NCBI RefSeq assembly: GCF_016650815.1
Contig: NZ_JAEKEZ010000038.1
Location: forward strand, 613,513 to 677,512
DNA: 64,000 nucleotides
From: Pseudomonas sp. TH31
GTDB lineage: Bacteria; Pseudomonadota; Gammaproteobacteria; Pseudomonadales; Pseudomonadaceae
Direction: 5' to 3'
Below, in pieces: positions 7,563 to 16,230 of this stretch (position 1 is the stretch's first letter; every line of letters begins with the position of its first letter). A model generated the notes under the pieces. That model saw only the letters and a program-made list of their open reading frames with translations, had not been told where the DNA came from and searched no databases. A program made the position numbers and the translations under genes.

Positions 7563-9410
7563 TCAATGGGCTTGAACAAGGGAGCGTTGAATGCAGCTGG
7601 CCAGGACTTTGGCTGTCGCGCCGTCCGCCAGGACACCGGGATCAAGGTTGATCTGGTAGTGGGTCTTGAACGTGCTCAGCGAACGGATCAGCGCCAGCGA
7701 GGTGCCGCCGTAATCGAAGAAATCATCGTTCAGGCCGATGTTTTTCAAGCCCAGGGTTTCCGACCAGACCTTGAGCACAAACTGCTCTTGCTCAGTCAGG
7801 CCCGGCTCGCTGGCGTGCTGGGCAGTCGCCGGCACGGAATCAGGCGAGGGCAGCAGGTTCTTGTCGATCTTGCCGTGGGCCGTAACCGGCAATTGCGCCA
7901 GGGCGATGTAGGCCGACGGGCGCATGTAGTCCGGCAGGTTCTCGGCCATCAGCGCGGCGACGTCGCTGCGGGTCTGTTCGGTCCAGGCGTCCACGCCGAG
8001 GGTCGGCACCACATAGCTGATCAGGCGCCAGTCGCCATCGCCATAATCGTGGGCGGCCACGTGGGCGGCGGACACGGCCGGGCTGGTTTGCAGGCAGGCC
8101 TCGACTTCGCCTGGCTCGATCCGGAAACCGCGAATCTTCAATTGCTCATCGCAGCGGCCGGCGTAGCGATATTCAGCGTCATCGCCCAGAACCAACAGGT
8201 CACCCGTGCGATAGGCGCGGGTCGCGGTGCCCGGTAACTGGACAAAGCGCTCGGCAGTCAGGGCCGGACGGTTCAAGTAGCCCAGCGTGACACCGGCGCC
8301 CTCGATGTACAGCTCACCGGTCGTGCCTTGTGGTACTGGCTGCTGATGGGCATCGAGCAAATGCAGGCGCCAGCCGTCCAGCGGCTTGCCAATCGAAACC
8401 ATCGCGGAGGTTTCAAGGTCCTGGCCCAACACCCGCTTGCAGGTGGTGTGAACCGTCGCTTCGGTGATGCCGTACATGTTGATCAACGCGGGTTTCTGGT
8501 CGCCATGACGTTCGACCCATGGCCGCAACACCGTGGCTGGCAATGCCTCACCCCCAAACACCACATAACGCAGCGCCAGCGGCACGCGAACCTGACGGTC
8601 AGCCTCATCCAGGCCACGGAACGCAGAAGGCGTCTGGCTCAGTACGGTGACGCCCTGATCAGCCAGCCACCGGTGCAGCGCGGCCGGCGAACGGGATACG
8701 TCGTAAGGCACCACGGCCACTTGGCCACCATGGGCCAGCGCGCCCCAGATTTCCCAGACCGAGAAGTCAAAACCGATGGAATGGAACATCGACCAGATAT
8801 CGTCCTGGGTGAAGGCGTACTCGCGCTGGGTGCTTTCCAGCAGGCGACTGACGTTGCCGTGCGCCACCAGCACACCCTTGGGTTCGCCAGTGGAACCGGA
8901 GGTGTAGATGACGTAGGCCGGCGCCGTGTCGGGGTTGCGATTGCCGCTGTCGGCAGCCAGTTGCAGCGTCGGTGCGGACAACAGATCGGCAATCGGCAGC
9001 ACCCGTAGCGACGGCGTGTTCGGCAGGTTGTCGATGTCGCCGATCAGCAGGTTGATGCCGCTGTCGCGCACGATGTGTTCGAGCCGTTTGGAGGGGTATT
9101 GCGGGTCAATCGGCACATAGGCGCCGCCGGCCTTGAGGATGCCCAACAGGCTGATGACCAGTTCGACACTTCGAGTCAGGCACATCCCGACCAGCGTACC
9201 GTCCTTGACGCCTTCGTGACGCAACCGGGCGGCCAGCCTGGACGACACGGCATCGAGCTGTGCGTAGCTCAATGCACGAGTGGCGTCGGACACCGCAGTT
9301 CGCTCGGGGAATTCCAGCGCCCGTGTGCTGAATATTTCATGCAGCAAAGCACCGGGCGTGAGAGGGGCTGGCGCGGTGATAACCGATCCGCCAGTGTTCT
9401 TAATCGGCAT
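7563..9410 (-). CDS. syrB1: SyrB1-like Thr-activating A-T didomain protein
   Basis: 615 residues, typical for SyrB1. The start at 9410 follows AGGAG by 8 bases. An adenylation domain covers about residues 20-520 (YTSGSTGEPKG core) and a carrier domain about 535-610 with the phosphopantetheine Ser571 in FDYGGTSL. Reading the ten-residue pocket gives D-F-W-S-V-G-M-V-H plus Lys, a Thr code. It loads L-Thr in trans for SyrB2 to chlorinate and SyrC to transfer. It heads the minus-strand operon; a perfect syr-syp-like box lies 153 bp upstream of its start, back to back with the syrP box. Confidence 0.95.
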   Translation of the reverse strand: MPIKNTGGSVITAPAPLTPGALLHEIFSTRALEFPERTAVSDATRALSYAQLDAVSSRLAARLRHEGVKDGTLVGMCLTRSVELVISLLGILKAGGAYVPIDPQYPSKRLEHIVRDSGINLLIGDIDNLPNTPSLRVLPIADLLSAPTLQLAADSGNRNPDTAPAYVIYTSGSTGEPKGVLVAHGNVSRLLESTQREYAFTQDDIWSMFHSIGFDFSVWEIWGALAHGGQVAVVPYDVSRSPAALHRWLADQGVTVLSQTPSAFRGLDEADRQVRVPLALRYVVFGGEALPATVLRPWVERHGDQKPALINMYGITEATVHTTCKRVLGQDLETSAMVSIGKPLDGWRLHLLDAHQQPVPQGTTGELYIEGAGVTLGYLNRPALTAERFVQLPGTATRAYRTGDLLVLGDDAEYRYAGRCDEQLKIRGFRIEPGEVEACLQTSPAVSAAHVAAHDYGDGDWRLISYVVPTLGVDAWTEQTRSDVAALMAENLPDYMRPSAYIALAQLPVTAHGKIDKNLLPSPDSVPATAQHASEPGLTEQEQFVLKVWSETLGLKNIGLNDDFFDYGGTSLALIRSLSTFKTHYQINLDPGVLADGATAKVLASCIQRSLVQAH

Positions 9411-9562
9411 GACTAACGCTCCTGTTAATTGCCAGGTGCAGCGCATCTTCGCGTTGGCGAAAATCGCTGCATTCGAGACTTCGCTGCGGTCCACGGGATT
9501 CGTTTGAAACGCCGGGACAATCCGCAGTTGCCGCATTTCAGCACCGACTCCGTGCCGGCGTC

Positions 9563-9582
9563 TGTCGCGGGAAATGGGGACA
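9563..9582 (-). promoter_or_regulatory. syr-syp-like box 3 (syrB1 operon)
   Basis: Perfect TGTC-N12-GACA, spacer CCCATTTCCCGC on the minus strand, 153 bp upstream of the syrB1 start. Confidence 0.75.
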
Positions 9583-9623
9583 AGCGGCCCTCGCCGAAGA
9601 TCGAGACGTTGCGTGACGGCGCC

Positions 9624-9643
9624 TGTCCCGGAATGCGGTGACA
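9624..9643 (+). promoter_or_regulatory. syr-syp-like box 4 (syrP)
   Basis: Perfect TGTC-N12-GACA, spacer CCGGAATGCGGT, 104 bp upstream of the syrP start. Of the seven, the one closest to the P. syringae consensus, with CCG and CGG arms. Confidence 0.78.
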
Positions 9644-9746
9644 GACAGGGCGGCGCTTAGGTGTTTTTATCCGGCCGCGACGGCGGAGCGCATTCGTTTT
9701 GCCGCGTACAACGTAGCTGTGAGTATCTGTAGTTCAGGAGTTATTC

Positions 9747-10807
9747 ATGAGTCTTCAAACGAACGCTTCGCCCGCCATGACCAATGACGGGCTGCCGGAT
9801 TCGCAGGCCTGGCCGGATTTCGGGCACAACGAAACAGTGAAATTGTCATGGCTGGCCCCCGGTTTGAGTTTGCCGGTGGTGATCGAGCCGATTGAGCCAG
9901 GCCTGGACCCGGCACTGTGGGCCGCCACCCATCGCGAGTCGATCGAGGCATTGTTGTGTCGCCACGGTGCCGTGTTATTTCGCGGTTTTGAACTGGGCTC
10001 GGTGCCAGCGTTCGAGGCGTTTGCCGAAGCCTTGTCGCCCGGGCTGCACGGCAGCTACGGTGACTTGCCGAAGAAGGAGGGCGGGCGTAACGTCTATCGT
10101 TCTACGCCGTATCCCGAGCGCGAGATGATTCTGTATCACAACGAAAGCTCGCACCTGGAAAGCTGGCCACGCAAGCAATGGTTTTTTGCGAGCTGCCATC
10201 GCGGGTCGGTGGCGCGACGCCGCTGGCGGACATCCGGCAAGTACTGGCGCGCTTGCCCGCCGAGGTGGTGGCCCGCTTCGAACAACAAGGCCTGATGTAC
10301 AGCCGCACCTTCACCGTCGGGGTCGAACCGAGCTGGGAGTCGTTCTTCGGCAGCACTGACCGGACGGTTGTCGAACAGCACTGCCGGGAGCAAGGCACCG
10401 ACTTCGAATGGCTCGACCACGAAACCCTGCAAGTGCGCACGCGCTGCCCGGCGGTGATTCGTCATCCGCTCACCGGGGAGCGGGCATTCTTCAATCAGCT
10501 GCAGTTGCATCACCCGTACTGCCTTGGCGAGGAAATGCGCGAAGACCTGCTCGATATGTTCGGCGCTGATCGCTTGCCGCGCCTGGTCAGCTACGGCGAC
10601 AGCACACCGATTGAAGACGACATCATGGCGCTGGTGGGCCAGGCCTATGAGGACTGTGCCGTGCGGTTTGACTGGCGCAAAGGTGACGTGGCGATGCTCG
10701 ACAACATGCTGGTCGCCCACGCCCGTGATCCCTACGAAGAGCCGCGCCTGATCGTCGTCGCCATGGGCGAGATGACTGCCCGGGGCGATGTGTGGCAGTC
10801 CGAATGA
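9747..10807 (+). CDS. syrP: SyrP-like aspartyl beta-hydroxylase (TauD family), frameshifted in this sequence
   Basis: With one base restored the protein is 353 residues. It belongs to the TauD/clavaminate synthase-like Fe(II)/2-oxoglutarate dioxygenases: the iron ligands are His131-x-Glu133 in HNESSH and the distal His325 in DNMLVAHAR, with the 2-oxoglutarate Arg in EEPRLIVV. SyrP hydroxylates C3 of the carrier-bound Asp destined for position 8 of syringomycin. The break is at the T run 10184-10189: six Ts give a wrong frame that ends at 10295, while seven would restore the family motif WFFCELP. I take this as a homopolymer error. A box lies 104 bp upstream, and syrD follows with a box of its own. 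Confidence 0.9.
10184..10189 (+). other. Apparent T deletion in syrP
   Basis: Six Ts here break the frame; seven would give Trp-Phe-Phe-Cys-Glu-Leu, the normal TauD-family sequence. Confidence 0.85.
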
Positions 10808-10811
10808 CCAC

Positions 10812-10826
10812 ACCGATTGGCTCGGT
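10812..10826 (+). terminator. Weak hairpin after syrP
   Basis: ACCGA and TCGGT arms around a 5-base loop, followed by a loose T-rich stretch. It runs into the next box, so it may do little. Confidence 0.3.
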
Positions 10827-10835
10827 TTGATGTTT

Positions 10836-10855
10836 TGTACCGGCAATCCGGGACA
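10836..10855 (+). promoter_or_regulatory. syr-syp-like box 5 (syrD)
   Basis: TGTA-N12-GACA with spacer CCGGCAATCCGG, 131 bp upstream of the syrD start. The inner CCGG arms strengthen the dyad despite the single left mismatch. Confidence 0.68.
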
Positions 10856-10986
10856 GCGTAACCGGTGGTGATCCGTACACTTGGGGCCTGGCTCGATCCT
10901 GTGGCAATACAGCCTGAGCAAGGCCAACAGTCGGCGAAACCGCAACCGGCAGTGCCCTGTCGCGAGTTCATTTGAGGTAGCAATCA

Positions 10987-12684
10987 ATGAAAGACAAGAA
11001 AGAGAAGAAGCCCAAGCCGGGCTCGGTCATGCGCCTGCTATGGCGCAGTCATCCCTGGCTGACGATCTTCACGTTGATTACCGGCATCATCAGTGGCATC
11101 GCGTCGATTGCGGTGGTCAATGTGATCAACCAGGCCATCCACAATGACGGCTCGCGCACGGATTCGCTGTACTGGTTTATCGGCCTGAGCGCGGTGGCGC
11201 TGATCTTCCGCAATGGCGCGGCCCTGTTTCCGGCTTATGCCAGCATGCGCATCATGACGCGGTTGCGCATCGCGCTGTGCCGCAAGATTCTCGCCACGCC
11301 CCTGGAAGAAGTCGACCGGCGTGGTCCGCCCAATGTGCTGACCATGTTGACCAACGACATCCCGCAACTGAACACCACGCTGGTGGTCATGCCCACGGTG
11401 CTGGTCGAGGCGACGGTGTTTCTGTTCGGTATTGCCTACCTGGCTTATCTGTCGTGGGTGGTCCTGGCCTTGACCCTCTCGCTGATGATCCTGGGGGTGA
11501 TGCTGTATCTGTTCTTCTTTGTCAGCGGCGTGCGCTACACCACTCGTGTGCGGGATGAATTCACCTCGTTCAACGAATACACCCATGCCCTGGTGTTTGG
11601 TTTGAAGGAGCTGAAGCTCAACGGCATCCGCCGCCGCTGGTTCGGTCGCTCGGCCATTCAGGCATCCTCTACGCGAGTGGCACGCTACAACTTTATTGAG
11701 CGCCTGTGGTACACCGCAGCCGATAATGTCGGGCAATTCACCTTGTCGCTATTGATCGGCTGCCTGTTGTTTGCCGCGCCGATGGTCAGTGCACTCGACC
11801 CGAAAGTCATGACCGCCAGCGTGTTGGCGGTGCTGTACATCATGGGGCCGCTGTCCTTGTTGGTCGGGGCGATGCCGGTCCTGGCGGCGGGCCGTATTGC
11901 CTGCGGTCGGTTGGCGGAATTCGGTTTCTCGATCAACGACCCACACCCGGAGCCGGTTGAAGTGCAAGTGCCGAAGGTGCATCTGCTGGACCACAAGAAG
12001 TCCTGGGACAGCATCGAGTTGAAAGACGTGCGCATGCACTATCACGATCAGCACGCCGGGTCCGGTTTCTCGCTGGGACCGATTGACCTGAGCGTGCAAT
12101 CCGGTGAGCTGATCTACATCGTTGGTGGCAACGGCTGCGGCAAAAGTACCCTGGCCAAAGTCATCTGTGGGCTCTACATCCCCCAGAGTGGCGAGGTGTT
12201 GCTCGACGGTACGACGATTACCGAAGACAGCCGCAGCGACTACCGCGACCTGTTTTCGGCGGTGTTCTCGGACTTCCACCTGTTCAATCGCCTGATCGGC
12301 CCGAACGAAGAGGAGGGCAGCCCGGCGCTGGCCCAGAAGTACCTCGAAACCCTCGGTCTGGCCGACAAAATCAAGATCGACGGACTCGGCTATTCGACCA
12401 TGAAGGCGCTGTCCTACGGCCAGCAGAAACGCCTGGCATTGGTCTGCGCGTACATGGAAGACCGTCCGGTGTATGTGCTCGACGAGTGGGCTGCCGACCA
12501 GGATCCACCGTTCAAGAAATTCTTCTACGAAGAGTTGTTGCCTGACCTCAAGCGTCGCGGCAAGACGGTGCTGATCATTACCCACGACGACCAATACTTC
12601 CAACTGGCCGACCGGATTATCAAGTTGGCGGATGGGCACATCGTCTCGGATATCAACTGCGCCATTCGCGACAAGCGAGCCTGA
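10987..12684 (+). CDS. syrD: SyrD-like ABC exporter (fused membrane and ATPase domains)
   Basis: 565 residues. The N-terminal ~310 residues hold about six membrane segments; the ATPase domain follows with Walker A GGNGCGKST at ~380-388, signature LSYGQQKRLAL at ~475, Walker B VLDEWAADQDP at ~496-506 and the switch His in IITHDD. The arrangement and length match the SyrD/PvdE cyclic-peptide exporter family in the inner membrane. In P. syringae SyrD exports syringomycin and influences syringopeptin output, and here it sits between the two gene sets, so it may serve both products. GAGG lies nine bases before the ATG. A box upstream suggests its own promoter; a strong hairpin follows the stop. 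Confidence 0.93.
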   Translation: MKDKKEKKPKPGSVMRLLWRSHPWLTIFTLITGIISGIASIAVVNVINQAIHNDGSRTDSLYWFIGLSAVALIFRNGAALFPAYASMRIMTRLRIALCRKILATPLEEVDRRGPPNVLTMLTNDIPQLNTTLVVMPTVLVEATVFLFGIAYLAYLSWVVLALTLSLMILGVMLYLFFFVSGVRYTTRVRDEFTSFNEYTHALVFGLKELKLNGIRRRWFGRSAIQASSTRVARYNFIERLWYTAADNVGQFTLSLLIGCLLFAAPMVSALDPKVMTASVLAVLYIMGPLSLLVGAMPVLAAGRIACGRLAEFGFSINDPHPEPVEVQVPKVHLLDHKKSWDSIELKDVRMHYHDQHAGSGFSLGPIDLSVQSGELIYIVGGNGCGKSTLAKVICGLYIPQSGEVLLDGTTITEDSRSDYRDLFSAVFSDFHLFNRLIGPNEEEGSPALAQKYLETLGLADKIKIDGLGYSTMKALSYGQQKRLALVCAYMEDRPVYVLDEWAADQDPPFKKFFYEELLPDLKRRGKTVLIITHDDQYFQLADRIIKLADGHIVSDINCAIRDKRA

Positions 12685-12697
12685 CTTCGCGTTTGCC

Positions 12698-12724
12698 GAC
12701 ATCGCCAGCCGGGCTGGCGATGTC
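12698..12724 (+). terminator. Hairpin after syrD
   Basis: A perfect 12-bp stem (12698-12709 with 12713-12724) around CGG, 14 bp after the syrD stop. There is no T run, so it may be a weak or factor-assisted terminator or an mRNA-stabilising structure. Confidence 0.55.
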
Positions 12725-12877
12725 GCCGCCGCCAAACATTAGTGAACACCTGAAAGACGCCTGACAGCACGCCTTCAACCCGCCGGGACCAGTCCGCTCA
12801 ATCCGGGCGGCGGAGTCGTGCAGGCGCGATTCGCTGATTCATCGGGCGGCCTCCACTTCAAGCGTGCCTGTTACTTG

Positions 12878-12897
12878 TGTCCCGGGCAGCACTGACA
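12878..12897 (+). promoter_or_regulatory. syr-syp-like box 6 (sypA)
   Basis: Perfect TGTC-N12-GACA, spacer CCGGGCAGCACT, 161 bp upstream of the sypA-like start. No other box is seen before sypB, which overlaps sypA, so this one probably drives both genes. Confidence 0.75.
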
Positions 12898-12915
12898 TTT
12901 TTTGAGAAGGAACTT

Positions 12916-13062
12916 ATGACATTTTTCTCTGCGCGTGCTGTGGGCGATGTGGTCGCAACAGGCTTTTCACTGGCCAATCTTTCTCATGAAAACAACCTGG
13001 GCCGGATGACAGGTCGCGTTCCTGTGTCGTGTGCTGCGCGCGCCTTGGAGCAATGGGTATGA
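12916..13062 (+). CDS. Possible 48-residue upstream ORF coupled to sypA
   Basis: A small reading frame with GAAGGAA just before its ATG. Its TGA overlaps the sypA ATG (ATGA), the usual mark of translational coupling. I recognise no family. Against it: if the promoter lies as far from box 6 as the CTAAT element lies from boxes 1 and 7, the transcript would start inside this ORF. It could be a leader peptide or chance. Confidence 0.3.
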   Translation: MTFFSARAVGDVVATGFSLANLSHENNLGRMTGRVPVSCAARALEQWV

Positions 13063-16000
13063 ATCAGCTTTTGCAGCTCACCGACACGTACCCGCTGACC
13101 GCCGCCCAGCGTGACATCTGGCTCGACCAGATGACCCAAGGCCATTCACCGCTGTACACCATCGGTGGTTACCTCGAAATCAATGGCGCGGTTGATCCCG
13201 AGCGCTTTCAGCAGGCCGTCGAGCTGCTGGTTCAAAAGCATGACGCGCTGCGCACGATGCTGCTTCCAGGCGCCGGCGAAGCGGGGCTGCCGATGCAGAC
13301 GCTAATTGCCGCGCTGGACGAGCCGGTGCCGGTGCAGGATTTCTCCGATCAGCCTGACCCCCAGGCTTCAGCGCAGGTCTGGATGCAGCAACGCATGCAG
13401 ATTGCGTTTCAACTGGATGGCAGCCCGTTGTTCCGCTTCTACCTGATCAAACTCAACGAGACGTCGTTTTACTTCGTTGCCCACGTTCACCACATCATCC
13501 TCGACGGCTGGGGCATCAGCCTGATGTTCGAGTCCCTGGGCGATCTCTACAGTGCGCTGGAAGACGACCAACCGCCGCAGGTGTCGGCGCCGTCCTACGT
13601 GGATTTTATCCAGGACGATGCGCGCTATCGGGACTCCACTCGCTTCCTGCGCGACCAGCAGTACTGGCTGGACAAGTATCAGGAGGTTCCTGAGCCGTTG
13701 TTCGTTGCGCGGTACCGCGATCAGTACCCCAAGCAACTGGCGCCGAGCCGGCATGCCTTGTGGCGCTTCGCCCATAGCTTGAACGAGCGGGTCGACGCGT
13801 TGGCGCGCCGGCATCAGTCGTCGCGGTTCCCGGTGCTGTTGGCTGCGCTGTATGTCTATTTCATTCGCACCAGCCAGCGCGACGAGCTGGTGATTGGCCT
13901 GCCGATCCTCAATCGCTCCAACGCCGCATTCAAGCAAACCCTGGGGTTGTTCACCCAAGTCAGTGCGGTGCGGCTGCAATTCGGCGTCGACTTGTCGTTC
14001 GGCGAGCTGATCCGCGCAGTGACGCGCACGCTCAAGCAGGACTATCGCAACCAGCGCTTCCCCTGAGCGATATCAACCGTGCGCTGGCGCTGCGCCGTGA
14101 CGGCCGTGCACAGCTTTTCGATCTGTCGTTCTCCTTTGAGCACGACGATCAGCGCTACCGGTTCGGCGATGCACTGGCGCATTCGGTGAAGTGCTCGAAC
14201 AATCATGAGCAGACGCCCCTAGCGATTTATCTGCGCAGCAACCCGAACGACGACTGTGCCTGGCTGCACTTCATCCACAACGAAGCTTATTTCCAGTCGG
14301 ATGAAATCGAGGCGATGGTCGAGCGCTACCTGCATGTGCTGGAGCAGGGGTTGGCGGACGATGATTTACCGGTTCGCGGTTTTCTGCTGCCAACGCCGGC
14401 CGAAGCCGAGCAACTGCTAACGTGGAACGCACCCGCTGCGTACCATGAGCAGGCGCGCACGATCCATGGCCTGTTCGAAGCACAGGTGACCGCGCAACCC
14501 GACGCGGTGGCCGTGGTGTTTGACGACCAGGCCCTGACCTACGGCGAGCTTAACGCCCGGGCGAACCAGGTCGCTCATCACCTGTTGTCGTTGGGCATTC
14601 GCACGGATGACCGGGTAGCGATCTGTGTCGAGCGCGGCCTGGAGATGATCGTCGGCCTGCTCGGTATCCTGAAATCCGGCGCCGGCTACGTGCCGCTCGA
14701 CCCGGCTTATCCGCCGGAGCGCCTGGCCTTTATGCTCGACGACAGCACGCCGGTGGCGTTGCTGACTCAATCGAATTTGCCTGTTCAGGTGCCTGCAAGA
14801 AACGTCCCCGTTGTACTGCTCGATCAACCCGAAGCATCGGGGGTCGCAGCACAGCCACCGCACAATCCCGAGGTGCCGGGCCTGAATTCCAGCCACCTCG
14901 CGTACGTGATCTACACCTCCGGCTCGACCGGTCAACCCAAGGGCGTGATGGTCGAACACCGCAACGTTGCGCGGTTGTTTTCGGCAACCCAGTCCTCATT
15001 CGACTTCGGCGTGCAAGACGTTTGGGCCTTGTTCCATTCCTTCGCGTTCGACTTTTCGGTCTGGGAAATCTGGGGCGCGTTGACCCGCGGCGGCCGTTTA
15101 CTGGTGGTGCCGCAACTGATCAGTCGTTCCCCGGCGGATTGCTACGCACTGCTGTGCAAGGCCGGCGTCACGGTGTTGAACCAGACACCGAGCGCCTTCC
15201 GCCAGTTGATTGCCGCCCAGGGCGACAGTGATCTGAGCCACAGCTTGCGGCAGGTGATTTTCGGCGGTGAAGCACTGGATACCGGCATCCTCAAACCCTG
15301 GTATGCCCGCGAGGCCAACGCCCGGACACAACTGGTCAACATGTACGGCATCACCGAAACCACCGTGCACGTGACCTACCGTGCACTGTGCGCGGCGGAT
15401 GCGGAACGGGTTGGCTTGAGCCCGATTGGCAAGCGCATCGCTGATTTGCGCCTGTACCTTCTCGATCGACACGGTCAACCGGTGCCGGTGGGCGTGGAGG
15501 GCGAGTTGTACGTCGGTGGTGCAGGAGTGGCACGCGGTTACCTGAACCGCCCGCAATTGAACGAAACGCGCTTTCTGGTCGACCCGTTCGACTCTACGCC
15601 GCAGGCACGGATGTACCGCACCGGCGACTTGGCTCGCTGGCGGGCGGACGGTGAACTGGAATACCTGGGACGCAACGACGAACAGGTAAAAATCCGTGGT
15701 TTCCGTATCGAGTTGGGCGAGATCGAGGCCAAACTCGCCGTGTGCAACGGTGTGCGTGAAGCGGTCGTGATCGTGCGCCAGGATGGATCGGGCGATCAGC
15801 GTCTGGTGGCCTATGTGATCGCTGAGGATGGGGTTTCACTATCGGCCGCGCAGTTACGGACTCAACTGCTGGGTTCGCTCGCGGAGTACATGGTGCCGAG
15901 CGCATTCGTGGTCCTTGAAGCGTTCCCGCTGACCACCAACGGCAAACTCGACCGCAAGGCATTGCCGGCGCCGGGTTCAGAGGCCTATGCCCGCCGTGAC

Positions 16001-16230
16001 TACGAAGCCCCGGTGGGTGAGGTGGAAATGACCTTGGCCAGTCTGTGGGCCGAATTGCTCGGCGTCACGCAAGTGGGGCGACACGATCAATTCTTCGAGC
16101 TGGGCGGTCACTCGCTGCTGGCGGTGAAGCTGATCGAGCGTATGCGCCAGGTCAACCTGGATGCCGATGTGCGCGTGCTGTTTGGTCAGCCAACCCTGGC
16201 GACACTCGCCGCTGCGGCGGGTGCAAGCAC
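13059..16230 (+). other. Module 1: starter C, A (Thr), T
   Basis: Starter C domain 13080-14400 with HHIILDG at 13488-13508; A domain about 14440-15970 with the core YTSGSTG from 14912; code DFWNIGMVH reads Thr; carrier Ser codon 16112. Residue 1 is Dhb in syringopeptin, made from Thr. Confidence 0.88.

Larger units (their letters stand above)
9411..9746. promoter_or_regulatory. Divergent syrB1/syrP promoter region
   Basis: 336 bp with no supported gene. It holds two separate syr-syp-like boxes, 9563-9582 for syrB1 and 9624-9643 for syrP, 41 bp apart. syrP has CAGGAG six bases before its ATG. Confidence 0.75.

Noticed and set aside
13001..13020. Possible second box upstream of sypA (GATGACAGG)
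   Set aside because: Only the right half-site is present; the left half 12 bases away reads ACAA.
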